A stretch of 64,000 nt of DNA from NCBI RefSeq assembly GCF_023073915.1, contig NZ_JADPKK010000020.1, forward strand, positions 259,001 to 323,000, in the 5' to 3' direction. The notes below the pieces were generated by a model. The model was given only the letters and a program-made list of their open reading frames with translations. It did not search any database and was not told where the DNA came from. The stretch is from Bradyrhizobium sp. 149. GTDB taxonomy: Bacteria > Pseudomonadota > Alphaproteobacteria > Rhizobiales > Xanthobacteraceae. Shown here piece after piece: positions 25,253 through 34,076 of this stretch; position 1 is the stretch's first letter, and the number at the start of each line of letters is the position of its first letter. The position numbers and the translations under genes were made by a program.

Positions 25253-26732
25253 GCGGAAAGTCATCTGGAGCGGTGGAAGTCCAGGTCGGGACTGTCTGGA
25301 CGCCTGTAAATTCGGGAAACTCGAGATCGAGAGCCTCACTGGGCACCTGTCGGCGCTGCATCTGCGGGACGGTCGTGCGGTGATCGTGGCATTGGACGAC
25401 GGGGCGGCAGCCGCGGCGCTGCAGACCGACACCGAAGCGATGCTGCGCGAAGCTCTAGCGCATGGACTTGAAGCCTTCGTCTCCTGTTCGTTTAATGACG
25501 CCACGGCGGTCGCCGTCGCATTGCGAGATTGGCGGCTCAACGGAGTGGTCGGGGTCTCGTCACGCGGCGAGGAGTGCGAACTGCTCGAAGAGATCGTGCG
25601 CGTGCGGGAGCAGCCCACGATAAACGCGTCGCTGCAGGTGGTCGGTGGCGAGTCGCTATCGCCCGAAGAGGAAATCCTGTTGAAACGCGCGTTCGGCGAC
25701 TGCTCGGCGGTCAAGCTGGTGAAGCAATCCACGGGGAGCGCCAAGGTGTTCTGCGCGTTCGCGAGCCTGCTGAATTCGCGGGTCGGACCGATTCCGTTGC
25801 CGTTCTTTGTAAAGTTCGACGGCCGCAAGAAGATCGAACGCGAGCTCGACAACTACCGGCAATGCACGACCCTGCATGTTCCGTTCAATCAGCGACCCAA
25901 CCTCGACGACGAACGGTGTTTGCTTTCTCACGCGAGCGGCGTGATTGTCGGCAATTTCGTCGAACAGTCCGAGTCCTTGATGGAGGCGATCGACCGCGGC
26001 GCCGGACGTGATGCGCTCCATTCCCTCTTCGAGGGCGCGTTGCGCGGCTGGCGGCGCCAGCCGTTCTACGACAGCCAGTACGTCGCCGACGGAAGCGTGC
26101 TGCAATACCTTCGCCGGTCGCGACCCGGTACGTACAATGTCTACCGGCAGAAGAGGCTCGAAAAGCGCCAGCTTTCGGCGGGAGCGTCCGTCCGCTCGTT
26201 CGATGAACTCGACGCCATGCTCAAGGCGCTTCCCGCGATCAAGTACCGCTACGGAACGACGCATGGCGACCTTCATGGCAACAATGTCCGCATCGCCGGC
26301 GCGGACGCGATTTTGATCGACTTCGCATCCGTCGATTACGGACCGTTGACCGTCGATCCCGCCGCCCTGGACGTGTCTTTGATGATGGACACGTGCCTCG
26401 CAACCGATGGAGATTGGATACGATTGGCCGACGAGGTTTATGAGTTGCAAGCGCTGCGCGCGCCCGCCGTGCCGCCGCGGCCCGAGCGAGATGCAGCCAA
26501 CCTCCTCGACGCGCTCCATTACATCCGGCAGACGGCGTTTGCCGTCCAGTTCTCGGACGTGGAATACCCCGTCGTCGTCGCACTGCAGTTGCTGCGGAAG
26601 GCGTCGTACGGCGGCGACGGCGCAGAGGGCCAGCGGCGCCGAGTGCACGCCTACCGTCTGGCGGACCGGATTATCGGTCAATTAGCCGACGAGCATCTCC
26701 GGACAGCCCATCGGACGCCCGACGCAGCGTGA
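25239..26732 (+). CDS. Kinase-fold (APH/choline-kinase-like) protein with N-terminal unknown domain
   Basis: 497 residues. Residues 1 to about 150 have alternating strands and helices (AVIVALDDG, AFVSCSFND, NGVVGVSSRG) like a small Rossmann-type or receiver-like fold. From about 165 the phosphotransferase fold starts: FFVKFDGRKKIEREL near 190, the catalytic loop HGDLHGNN near 342, and LIDFAS near 360 in the place of the metal-binding D-F-G. The Asp and Asn for catalysis are present. Similar kinase-like proteins occur as ternary-complex-associated components of conflict systems. As the last gene of the tight operon, it may be the effector or a substrate of the Ubl system. Confidence 0.7.
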   Translation: MNTRRRKVIWSGGSPGRDCLDACKFGKLEIESLTGHLSALHLRDGRAVIVALDDGAAAAALQTDTEAMLREALAHGLEAFVSCSFNDATAVAVALRDWRLNGVVGVSSRGEECELLEEIVRVREQPTINASLQVVGGESLSPEEEILLKRAFGDCSAVKLVKQSTGSAKVFCAFASLLNSRVGPIPLPFFVKFDGRKKIERELDNYRQCTTLHVPFNQRPNLDDERCLLSHASGVIVGNFVEQSESLMEAIDRGAGRDALHSLFEGALRGWRRQPFYDSQYVADGSVLQYLRRSRPGTYNVYRQKRLEKRQLSAGASVRSFDELDAMLKALPAIKYRYGTTHGDLHGNNVRIAGADAILIDFASVDYGPLTVDPAALDVSLMMDTCLATDGDWIRLADEVYELQALRAPAVPPRPERDAANLLDALHYIRQTAFAVQFSDVEYPVVVALQLLRKASYGGDGAEGQRRRVHAYRLADRIIGQLADEHLRTAHRTPDAA

Positions 26733-27213
26733 AGGCCGGCGGGACGTATGCAGGCATGCCCCCTTTCATGAGCTCACGATAGTTAGCTGGATCGATCCTG
26801 CCAGGATTATGAGTCAGAACTGGGCTCGATTCCGCTTGGGACGCTGTAGAGACCGGAACGGCGTAGGCGTGCCCGCTACGGGAAGCCTGCTGTTTTATTT
26901 TTTGTCGGCGAATACCGCGTCATCCTGCTGGTATTTGTGCTGGTATCGGCAGCAATCGACGATAAAAGTGACTTAAATTTCAAATGGTTGTGGTACTAAG
27001 CGATTGCCGGCCAGGGGCACCAGCCTTCGCTGCCTCGCAGCTACGGCTGGGCGAGCCAAGCTCCGCACCATTGAGGCGAAGCAGCGAAGGCTGTCCCGCC
27101 GGAGCCTTGGCGAAGGCGGACTGGATCGATGGTCCGGTATTCCCCTCCCCTTCCAACCGTCACATCGCACCTGTATAAACCGGTAGCTTCTTCCATCGCT
27201 CGAAGAGGCTCAT
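26733..27213. other. Intergenic stretch with an inverted repeat, no gene supported
   Basis: No coding frame here looks real. A 12-nt perfect inverted repeat has arms AGCCTTCGCTGC at 27022-27033 and GCAGCGAAGGCT at 27081-27092, with a GC-rich middle, a common shape for Bradyrhizobium intergenic elements. The part around 26880-26990 is AT-rich. This gap is the right edge of the defence-like operon and a candidate boundary of the accessory segment. Confidence 0.5.
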
Positions 27214-27516
27214 ATGAACGACCTGCACACGTGGCTTTCGCAACAGCACCACGGTCTGCGCACCTTCCGGATCTTTCAGCAAAAGCTCGAGACGCTCGGC
27301 CGGGACGATCCCTCCCAGCGCGGCCTGTGCCGTTTGTTGAGCGGTCTCGTCGGCAGCTATGTCGAGACGTTCGATGAGGCCCCGCTGCCCGTCGAGGTCG
27401 CTGACGGCGCCTATCATCGCCTGTTGGCACTGGTCGCAAGCCTCGATCTCAAGGGCGACACCAGCCGGCGGCTCGCCGATATCAACCGGGTTGCGACCTG
27501 CGAACTCTGGCAGTGA
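27214..27516 (+). CDS. Hypothetical protein (100 aa)
   Basis: 100 residues, soluble and mostly helical (TWLSQQHHGLRTFRIF, then CRLLSGLVGSYVETF, then AYHRLLALVASL). The ATG has a GAAGAGG ribosome-binding site just upstream. No catalytic motif or family is recognised. The even hydrophobic spacing and normal codon use support a real gene. Confidence 0.55.
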   Translation: MNDLHTWLSQQHHGLRTFRIFQQKLETLGRDDPSQRGLCRLLSGLVGSYVETFDEAPLPVEVADGAYHRLLALVASLDLKGDTSRRLADINRVATCELWQ

Positions 27517-27679
27517 CATGAGTGTGCGACCGTACGGCTCGTATCCGCGTCCCGGAGACACTCCGCCAGTGGAGGGCCACGCGCTTCCCTGCACGAGCCT
27601 CCCTCGACGACGGGTTCGACTTCGCGGAGCCAGTCCCTATATCGTGTGGCAACGTATGTTGGTGCAGCGAGCAGGTTTG

Positions 27680-27913
27680 ATGGCGAGAAGACGCACGACG
27701 GAAGCGGACGCCGATGACCTCCCCCGCTTCTTCGTCTGGGTGCGGGGCCTCGAAGGTCCCGAGCCGCAGAAATGGATGGCGATGGATTTCGGCGTCGGTG
27801 ACTGGAAACGGCCGCTCGTGCTCGCCTATCTGGAGCTGCCGGAGGGCGAGCGACACTTGCCGTTATCGGCGCTGGCCCGGCGATATCCGCCGCCGCGGGT
27901 GGAGGCTTCGTAG
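27680..27913 (+). CDS. Small hypothetical protein (77 aa)
   Basis: 77 residues from ATG 27680. Basic N-terminus (MARRRTTEAD), then a compact region with conserved-looking aromatic residues (RFFVWVRG, QKWMAMDFGVGDWKRP) and LVLAYLELPEGERHL before a Pro/Arg-rich end. No known family. The open frame extends upstream to 27359, but the extra part overlaps the previous gene and looks non-coding. Confidence 0.5.
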   Translation: MARRRTTEADADDLPRFFVWVRGLEGPEPQKWMAMDFGVGDWKRPLVLAYLELPEGERHLPLSALARRYPPPRVEAS

Positions 27914-27999
27914 AGGGGCCATCCCGGACGGACGCGAGGATCCCACTAGCCCTCAACCCAGAGCGAGCAACGCCGTCTCACTGGCAGTATTGCTTGCCT

Positions 28000-28260
28000 T
28001 CAAATGTATGGCATTCGCCCCCTTCGCTGCTGACCGGAGCAGACGGCGCGCGCGGGGCTCGACTCGTGGCGGGATACGGCCTTTGGCTTCTGCGGCGGAT
28101 CGGGACGCCGCTGGCACACCCCCTGGGCGTCCAGCACGAAGTTGTTGTCACAGACGATCAGGCCGCAGCGGTCGCCGACCGCCTTTTGTCTCCTCGCACA
28201 AACCAGCGGACAGATGCGATTGGGCCGGGCGCGCACCGCATCGAGCGCGTCGACGCCGCG
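28000..28260 (-). pseudogene. C-terminal remnant of a Cys-rich exported protein
   Basis: Read leftward, the frame gives NRICPLVCAR, GDRCGLIVCD, NFVLDAQGVCQRRP, then a Pro/Lys/Arg-rich end. Repeats of C-x(6)-C separated by D-x-G-x-C are typical of the C-terminal tails of large Bradyrhizobium caspase-like or secreted proteins. Nothing upstream resembles a body or signal peptide. It is most likely a fragment, but a short unrelated ORF is possible. Confidence 0.35.
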
Positions 28261-28430
28261 CATGCCGACGGAATGACCACCGCCGTCCCGCCAAAACACA
28301 AGCTGGTGCGGTTCGCCGGCGCGTCGCGGACGCCAAACGGTCGGTTTGCGCCCCATGATTATGGGTGTCGCGGCGTCCGCGCCGCGGCTAAGCTTGGCCC
28401 TGCGCCGCGGGGGACACGCGGTGCAGGCCG

Positions 28431-29120
28431 ATGATCATGACCGAACAAGGCGAGACGGGTGAAGCCATCACCATCCTCCTCGTCGAGGACGACGCGCCGA
28501 CCTGCTGGCGGCTCCACGACGCGCTGGTGAAGGCCGGCTACGAGGTGCGCAGCGCCAGCACGCTCGCAGAGGCCCGCTCCGGGCTCGGCGAGCGGGCGCC
28601 GCGCGTGCTGCTCACCGATCTGCGGCTGCCCGACGGCCACGGCGTCGAGCTGATCCGCGAGACAAGGCGGCGCTTTCCCGATACCGAGATCATGGTGATC
28701 TCGGCGCTCGGGGACGAAGAAAGCGTGATCTCCGCGATCACGGTCGGCGCCACCGGCTATCTCCTGAAGGACGCGTTCCCCACGGACATCGCCACCACCG
28801 TGCGCGATCTAGTCGCCGGCCATTCGCCAATCTCGGCCTCGATCGCCCGCTTCATCGTGCGCAGAACGCAAGGTACCCCGCAGAATGCGGCCGAGCCTCC
28901 GCCGGGTCCCGCCCTCAACACCGCAAGGCTCACCCCACGCGAGATCGACATCCTCTGGGGCATCGCCAAAGGTTTCAGCTACGCCGAGATCGCGAGCCAT
29001 CTCGGCCTCTCCAGGCAGACCGTGCCCGGCCACATCAAGAACATCTATCGCAAGCTCGAGGTGCACACCCGCGGCGAAGCGGTGTTCGAAGCGGTACAGC
29101 AAGGCCTGATCAAGCTGTGA
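28431..29120 (+). CDS. Response regulator, NarL/FixJ type (REC + LuxR HTH)
   Basis: 229 residues. The receiver domain (about 13-128) has the acidic pocket EDD, the phospho-acceptor Asp63 in LLTDLRLPDG and the conserved Lys in LLKDAFP. The C-terminal LuxR helix-turn-helix begins LTPREIDILWGIAKG near residue 165 and continues SRQTVPGHIKNIYRKL; the recognition helix has Pro where most have Lys or Arg. It overlaps the sensor kinase start by 4 nt, so the pair is coupled, with the regulator first. A second ATG lies two codons in. Target genes are unknown. Confidence 0.92.
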   Translation: MIMTEQGETGEAITILLVEDDAPTCWRLHDALVKAGYEVRSASTLAEARSGLGERAPRVLLTDLRLPDGHGVELIRETRRRFPDTEIMVISALGDEESVISAITVGATGYLLKDAFPTDIATTVRDLVAGHSPISASIARFIVRRTQGTPQNAAEPPPGPALNTARLTPREIDILWGIAKGFSYAEIASHLGLSRQTVPGHIKNIYRKLEVHTRGEAVFEAVQQGLIKL

Positions 29121-31054
29121 GCGAGATCGCGGCGAAGGCACCGGTCAAACCGGCACGGCGCCGGCTGCTGGTCTCGCGCCTCGTGCCCTATCTGCTGCTC
29201 CAGGCGCTGATATTGGTCGCCACCATCCTCGGGCTGCGGCTGCTCCAGCCCATCGACCCCGACGACTTTGCGCTGAGCGAGTTCTCGCTGCGCGAGGACG
29301 GCGTGGCGCGTCCCGTGACGCTGCCGCATTTCACGTCGTCGCGCTATTCCCTGGCCGACCCACCGCTCTACACCGGCGGCTTCACCTTCCGCCGCGGCGA
29401 TGTGGCGTCGGGATGGTCGGTATTCCTGCCGCGCTTCAGCAACGCGGTCGAAGTCGCGATCAACGGCGTCGTCATCCTGGATTCCCGACGCGATGCCAAC
29501 GCCAACCGGCCCGACCGCAACACCCCGCAGATCGGGTCGATCCCGTCCTCGCTGCTGCGCGAGGGCGCGAACGAGATCACAGTGCGGCTGTTGGTCTGGG
29601 GACCGCTCAAGGGCTTTCTCGACACCGTCTATGTCGGGCCGGATGCGGCCTTGCGGCCCGCCTACGAGACGCGCACGCTGATGTTCGTCACGCTGCCCGT
29701 CGTGTTCTCCGCCTGGCAGTCGATCCTCGCCGTGATCCTGGCGATCATGTGGCTGATGCGCCGCCGCGAGCCTGTTTACGGCGTGCTGGCCGTGGCGATG
29801 GTACTCGGCGTGGTGCAGGCCTTCGCGCCCCCGCCGGTGCCCCCCGTCAACACGTCGCGGCTCGCCGCGGTGTTGCTCGCGTCCGCACCGATCGAGAGCG
29901 CCCTGGTCGTCGTCTTCGGCGTGCTGTTCTTCGGCTGGCGCTGGCCGCGTTACAGCATGCTGCTGTTCGCCCCGGGGCTCGTCGTGTTCGGTGTCGGGCT
30001 GATCGGAGGCCCGCCGCTGCCGCGCATTCTGTTTCTCGTGCTCGGCATTCCCACCGTCGGGCTCTGCCTGTTCCTGATGGCCTGCGTCACCGCTGCCGCG
30101 GTGGTGCGGCGGCAGGACGCGGCAAGCTTCACGCTCGGCTGCGCGGTGACCATCGTGCTGATATGCTGGGTCCACGACATGCTGTCGGTGTTCGAGATCG
30201 TGACCGACGAGCGCATCTTCCTCTCGCGCCTGTCCTATTCGGCGATGCTGGTCGCGATCGGCGCCGGCTTGACCTGGCGGTTCGCGCGCGCGCTGAACCA
30301 GGTCGACAGCTTTGCCGGCCAGCTCGTAACCCGCGTACGCGAGGCAGAGGAACGGCTGAAGGCGAGCTTTGCCCGTGAGGAGGAGCGTGCACGGGCCGCC
30401 GCGCTTGCCAGTGAGCGCACACGGCTGATGCGCGACCTGCATGACGGCCTCGGCGGCCAGCTCATCAGCATCGTAGCACTGTCCGAGCGTGGCCATGAGG
30501 GCGCGACCATCACCGACGCCGCCCGCGCGGCGCTGAAGGACCTGCGTCTCGTCATCGATTCCATGGACGACATCGGCGGCGACCTGATGCTGGCGCTCGG
30601 CTCCTGGCGCGAGCGCGCGACCGCGCAATTGCGCCCGCACGGCATCGCGCTCGACTGGCAGGTGGCGACGCCGCAGGGGCTGCCGCTGCATCCCGAGCTC
30701 AGGCCATGGCATGTCATCCAGATCGTGCGCATCCTCGACGAGGCCGTGACCAATGCGGTCAAGCACGCTGAGGCCCGCCACATCGCTGTTACCATCGAGA
30801 CGGTCGATGAAGGTCAGGAACCGTACGGTGTGATCAGGGTCGCGGATGACGGCAAGGGCTTTGCGAACGGTTCTGCGCCGGTCGGCAACGGCGGGGCCGC
30901 GGACGCGAGCCAGACCGCGCGGGGCCTTCGCAACATGAAGAGCCGTGCCGCGCGTTGCGGGGCGACGCTCAATCTGAGTTCGGATTCCTCAGGCACGCGC
31001 GTGCGACTGCAATTGCCGCAGATTTTCCCCGACAGCGATGCCGCCGTGGGCTGA
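29117..31054 (+). CDS. Membrane sensor histidine kinase (HisKA_3 family)
   Basis: 645 residues from a GTG overlapping the regulator stop. One N-terminal helix (residues 16-38) is followed by an extracytoplasmic beta-rich domain (about 45-185) resembling sensor domains of the 7TM type. Six or seven membrane helices lie between about 190 and 390. A coiled linker then leads to MRDLHDGLGGQLIS with phospho-His near residue 441, the HisKA_3 signature. The ATPase domain has DEAVTNAVKHA (N box), VADDGKGF (G1) and GLRNMKSRA. It should phosphorylate the NarL-type partner. The signal is unknown. Confidence 0.9.
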   Translation: MSEIAAKAPVKPARRRLLVSRLVPYLLLQALILVATILGLRLLQPIDPDDFALSEFSLREDGVARPVTLPHFTSSRYSLADPPLYTGGFTFRRGDVASGWSVFLPRFSNAVEVAINGVVILDSRRDANANRPDRNTPQIGSIPSSLLREGANEITVRLLVWGPLKGFLDTVYVGPDAALRPAYETRTLMFVTLPVVFSAWQSILAVILAIMWLMRRREPVYGVLAVAMVLGVVQAFAPPPVPPVNTSRLAAVLLASAPIESALVVVFGVLFFGWRWPRYSMLLFAPGLVVFGVGLIGGPPLPRILFLVLGIPTVGLCLFLMACVTAAAVVRRQDAASFTLGCAVTIVLICWVHDMLSVFEIVTDERIFLSRLSYSAMLVAIGAGLTWRFARALNQVDSFAGQLVTRVREAEERLKASFAREEERARAAALASERTRLMRDLHDGLGGQLISIVALSERGHEGATITDAARAALKDLRLVIDSMDDIGGDLMLALGSWRERATAQLRPHGIALDWQVATPQGLPLHPELRPWHVIQIVRILDEAVTNAVKHAEARHIAVTIETVDEGQEPYGVIRVADDGKGFANGSAPVGNGGAADASQTARGLRNMKSRAARCGATLNLSSDSSGTRVRLQLPQIFPDSDAAVG

Positions 31055-31170
31055 AAAGCCCCTCTCCGAACGTGTGGGACGCGCGGAGAGAGGGACGGGC
31101 CGGATGATCTGCCTGCGGAGGATGGGGGATTCGTTCGCAAGGCTCCTTCGCCCGAACTCTTTTGTCTTTC

Positions 31171-31452
31171 TCAGCGCACGCCGACGCGATTGACCGGACC
31201 ACCGCGATTCATCGGCGTGCCCGCGCGCACGCCGACACCGGGCGCACCGACCCCGGGTGTCGCGACCGCGACCGCGGCGGCCGGCGCAACCACCACTGCT
31301 GCTGTCGGCCGCACCACGCAGCCCTTGGGTATTCCGACCGTCTTGCAATAGACCACCGCTTGCGCCGGGCTCGTGCCCAGCGACACCATCGCCGCGCCTG
31401 CCAGCGCCAAAATCGTCAGCCCGGCGCTGAGCGCTCCCGCTCTTTTCGACAT
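31171..31452 (-). CDS. Small exported Val/Ala-rich protein
   Basis: 93 residues from ATG 31452, which has a strong GGAGAG ribosome-binding site; the open frame upstream is not coding-like. Signal peptide MSKRAGALSAGLTILALAG with cleavage near AQA. The mature part starts VVYCKTVGIPKGC (two Cys, possible disulfide) and continues with low-complexity Val/Ala/Pro/Gly repeats (VGAPGVGVRAG). Such small secreted proteins are common in Bradyrhizobium; the function is unknown. Confidence 0.65.
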   Translation of the reverse strand: MSKRAGALSAGLTILALAGAAMVSLGTSPAQAVVYCKTVGIPKGCVVRPTAAVVVAPAAAVAVATPGVGAPGVGVRAGTPMNRGGPVNRVGVR

Positions 31453-31688
31453 CTTGCTCTCCTGCTTCCCGTTCGGCGTCCCGATGCAATCCACCGGATC
31501 TCGCAGCCGACGTGCAGCCTGAATGACAAAAGACGGGGCGCGGATACATGCCATGAAAATGGGGGTACGGCGACGGGGCGGGTTGGCCGATGCCATGAAC
31601 ATGGCATGGACCTGCGCCCGGCCCCCACGAGATGGTCCGGCTCGCTTGATCCCAAGCGGGATCAACGACATTCTCAAAGAGGTGCCTT

Positions 31689-31913
31689 ATGAAGAATTCG
31701 GTTCTTGCCGCGCTGCTGCTGGCCGCCACCGCCCTGCCCGCCGCTGCGCAATCCGGTCCGACCCCGCAGGAGCAGATGACCTGCCGAAGCGACGCCAGCA
31801 AATTCTGCGCCGAACATATCGGCAAGCCGCCGCAGATGAATGCCTGTCTGCGCGAGAACAAGTCGAAGCTTTCGGAAGGCTGCCGCAAGGTTGTGGAGAC
31901 GCACGGCGGGTGA
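31689..31913 (+). CDS. Small secreted Cys-rich protein
   Basis: 74 residues. Signal peptide MKNSVLAALLLAATALPAAAQ, then a compact domain with four cysteines (TCRSDASKFCAEH, ACLRENKSKLSEGC) in the C-x(7)-C ... C-x(10)-C pattern of the cysteine-rich repeat found in Golgi GLG1-type and many bacterial small periplasmic proteins. A GAGGTG ribosome-binding site precedes the ATG. The molecular role in bacteria is unclear. Confidence 0.75.
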   Translation: MKNSVLAALLLAATALPAAAQSGPTPQEQMTCRSDASKFCAEHIGKPPQMNACLRENKSKLSEGCRKVVETHGG

Positions 31914-31920
31914 GCCAACC

Positions 31921-31963
31921 GTCATTCCGGGATGCGCGCGCAGCACGCGAGTCCGGAATGGCT
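31921..31963. repeat. Intergenic palindrome of the GTCATTCCGG family
   Basis: Outer arms TCATTCCGG and CCGGAATGG enclose a GCGCGC-rich centre. It lies just after the small Cys-rich gene, where it may also stop transcription. Its ends resemble those of the element near 60,800. Confidence 0.55.
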
Positions 31964-32019
31964 TCGCGGGCAAGCGCCTCTGCGGAGCGAACCATCGCTC
32001 GCGATCGCGAGGAGGGACG

Positions 32020-32733
32020 CTAGTCGTCGTCGAGCCCGAACAGCCTGACCTGCGGGAAGCCGCCGCGCGGCCGGCTCGGGACATCGCGCGCGTCGGAATC
32101 TTCGCGGATGTTGCGCGCGACGTCATCCCAATCGGTGCGATCGCGCATGCCACGCGGCTCGCGGTAGTCGTAGTGGCGGCGCTCGACCCAGCGCTCGCGG
32201 CGCTCCGTCCGGCGCCGTTCAGACCCGGCACGCTTTACGTCAGAATCTCTGGCCTTGGCATAGGCGTTGTCGGGTGAGGATGACGGCTCTGTCGACGCTT
32301 GCTGTGCTGCAGCTTTCGCGGCTTGCGGAGGCGATGCCGGTGCCGGCCTGGGCGGCTCCACCGCAGCCGCCTGCGAAGGCTGTTGCGCTGGCGGTTCAGC
32401 GTTGGCCTGAGTGTTCTGCGTATCGGGCTTCGCGGCTTCGGATTTTGCTTCGGGCTTGGTTTCGGATTTGGCTTCGGCTTTGACTTCGGCCTGCGCCGGC
32501 GCGGTGACCATGGCGCCGAAGGCTTGCGAGCCAGTGAGATATTGCAGGCGTTCGGGTGGCGCGTTCGTCGCGGGCTTGATGTCAGCGCGCTGCGCTATCT
32601 TGCTGGTATCAAGCCCCTGCTTGGGCGAGACCGGATTCATGATATTGCCGGCGACAATGCCGCCGCCGAGACCAATGGCGATGGCTGCGACAATGGTTCC
32701 GGCACCGACGAAATAGGCTGTCGAGGCGCGCAT
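32020..32733 (-). CDS. Hypothetical membrane-anchored protein with Ala/Pro/Lys-rich middle
   Basis: 237 residues. One N-terminal membrane helix (TIVAAIAIGLGGGIVAGNI, residues 13-31) anchors it. Residues about 75-150 are low complexity (repeated KAEAKSETKPEAKSE, then PPAQQPSQ), a flexible spacer. The end is Arg-rich (SERRRTERRERWVERR) and then acidic. No enzymatic motif is seen. It could be an envelope structural or tethering protein. Confidence 0.65.
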   Translation of the reverse strand: MRASTAYFVGAGTIVAAIAIGLGGGIVAGNIMNPVSPKQGLDTSKIAQRADIKPATNAPPERLQYLTGSQAFGAMVTAPAQAEVKAEAKSETKPEAKSEAAKPDTQNTQANAEPPAQQPSQAAAVEPPRPAPASPPQAAKAAAQQASTEPSSSPDNAYAKARDSDVKRAGSERRRTERRERWVERRHYDYREPRGMRDRTDWDDVARNIREDSDARDVPSRPRGGFPQVRLFGLDDD

Positions 32734-32817
32734 TGGTCCACTCCCTTTGGAGCGGGCAACGCTTGTCGATTGCCGGATGTTCCTGATACGGGCGTAGTTC
32801 CGGGAGGAACTTACGCG

Positions 32818-33558
32818 TCAGATCTGCTGCGCGACCTTCTCGAGCCCGATGATGCGCGCGAGCTTGCGCACTTCCTCTTTCTGGTCGTCACGCAGTTGGA
32901 ACAGCAGCGGCATCGCGGCCGATTTCAACTGCTGCACCTCGTCGCAATTGGGATCGATCGGCACGCCCTGCACGTTCGGATTGGACAGCTTGTTTGCCGA
33001 GATTTTGCGGACAACATTACGCAACGCAGTTTCGACCGAGGGCCAGTAATATTCCTGCGACGACGACAATTTCAGGCGATCCCTGATACCTGCGATCTGT
33101 ATGTCGGACAGCAATGAATAGGTTTTCTGCGGCTGCGGCTTGGCGACGACCTTCGGTTTGGCCGGGACTTCGACGGCAGGAACCTCTGCAGCGACCGGAG
33201 CCTCGTTCACGTTCGCCTTGGGCATCGGGAAATCGGACGGCGTGGCGGCAGCGAACGCCTGGCGCAGCGGCTCGGTCAGCACGGGCATTTGCGAGAGCTT
33301 GTCGGCCGGAACCTGGACCGGGTCGATCGCGGCCGAGGCCAGCGCCAGCGTCGGAACCAGACGGTCGGCCTTGGCGGCCCGGTTGGTTGCAAGCGGCTTG
33401 GACGCCGGGACCTGCGTGATCATTTCGGCGCTGACGCTGGGCACGCTGTCGCGGCCGAGAATGGCGGTGGTGGCGGCGCCGAGGACGAGGAAGCAGGTCA
33501 GCACGACGATGGTGATGGCTTTCGACAAACGTCTCTCCGCAACCGGCTTCAAGTCCAC
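32818..33558 (-). CDS. Hypothetical membrane-anchored protein
   Basis: 246 residues from a GTG at 33558. One N-terminal helix (ITIVVLTCFLVLGAATTAIL) is followed by a Pro/Ala/Val-rich region and a C-terminal helical domain from about 150 (IRDRLKLSSSQEYYWPSVETALRNVV). That part resembles the helical LTxxQ-like periplasmic stress proteins in general shape only. A pair of Cys is absent, but DPNCDEVQQLKSAAMPLL contains one. The next gene upstream on the same strand is about 100 nt away. Confidence 0.65.
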   Translation of the reverse strand: MDLKPVAERRLSKAITIVVLTCFLVLGAATTAILGRDSVPSVSAEMITQVPASKPLATNRAAKADRLVPTLALASAAIDPVQVPADKLSQMPVLTEPLRQAFAAATPSDFPMPKANVNEAPVAAEVPAVEVPAKPKVVAKPQPQKTYSLLSDIQIAGIRDRLKLSSSQEYYWPSVETALRNVVRKISANKLSNPNVQGVPIDPNCDEVQQLKSAAMPLLFQLRDDQKEEVRKLARIIGLEKVAQQI

Positions 33559-33660
33559 GTGATCACTGCCCGGAAACTGGGCGATAATTAAGGCTTAACC
33601 GTGCCATTGCGGCGGCAATCGCGCGGACTGCGGCGACGCTGCCCCGAAAACTCAAGAAAA

Positions 33661-33909
33661 TCAGGCAGCTAGCGCCAGTTCGTAAGCGTCCTGGATGTCG
33701 GCCACGATCTCCGAGGCCTCCCAGACGCCGCGCGGTTCGACCGATTGCAGCGTCACCGTCCAATTGCCGCCCCGGCGGGTGCGGGGGACGCTGACGATAT
33801 CGAAGCGCACATTGCGGCACAGCGGGTGGCGGGCCAGCGCATGGGCGACGCGAACGCGAATTTCGTCCAGCGAAGCCGCCGTCTTGGCGTTCAGATAATC
33901 GAAGTCCAT
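33661..33909 (-). CDS. Small hypothetical protein (82 aa)
   Basis: 82 residues, soluble, with a helix (SLDEIRVRVAHALARH) and two strands (RFDIVSVPRTRRGGNWTVTLQSV), then a last helix (VADIQDAYELALAA). The compact alpha/beta shape and codon use support a real gene; no named family is recognised. Confidence 0.6.
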   Translation of the reverse strand: MDFDYLNAKTAASLDEIRVRVAHALARHPLCRNVRFDIVSVPRTRRGGNWTVTLQSVEPRGVWEASEIVADIQDAYELALAA

Positions 33910-34076
33910 CGCCTGTCCCTCTCGGTCCTGGTTGGCGCCTTGAGAGGGATTCTTCGCCGGCGATGGTTAATCTGCCGTTAAGTGGAGCGGGCCGGAGGTA
34001 TGCGGGATTAACCGTGCTGATGAGGTGAGCACGCGGCACCACCCCGCCCGTTCGTCACGGGGAGGCAAAAAGGGCC

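Noticed and set aside
26770..26830. Possible tRNA-Met 3' half (leftward GACTCATAATC and a T-arm-like GGATCGATCC) as an attachment site
   Set aside because: The arms do not pair as a tRNA should and no integrase is present; chance similarity is more likely.
29045..30781. 578-codon open frame antisense to the sensor kinase
   Set aside because: It is rich in His, Gln, Arg and Asp in long runs, has no family character and fully overlaps a well-supported gene; it is a by-product of high-GC codon use.
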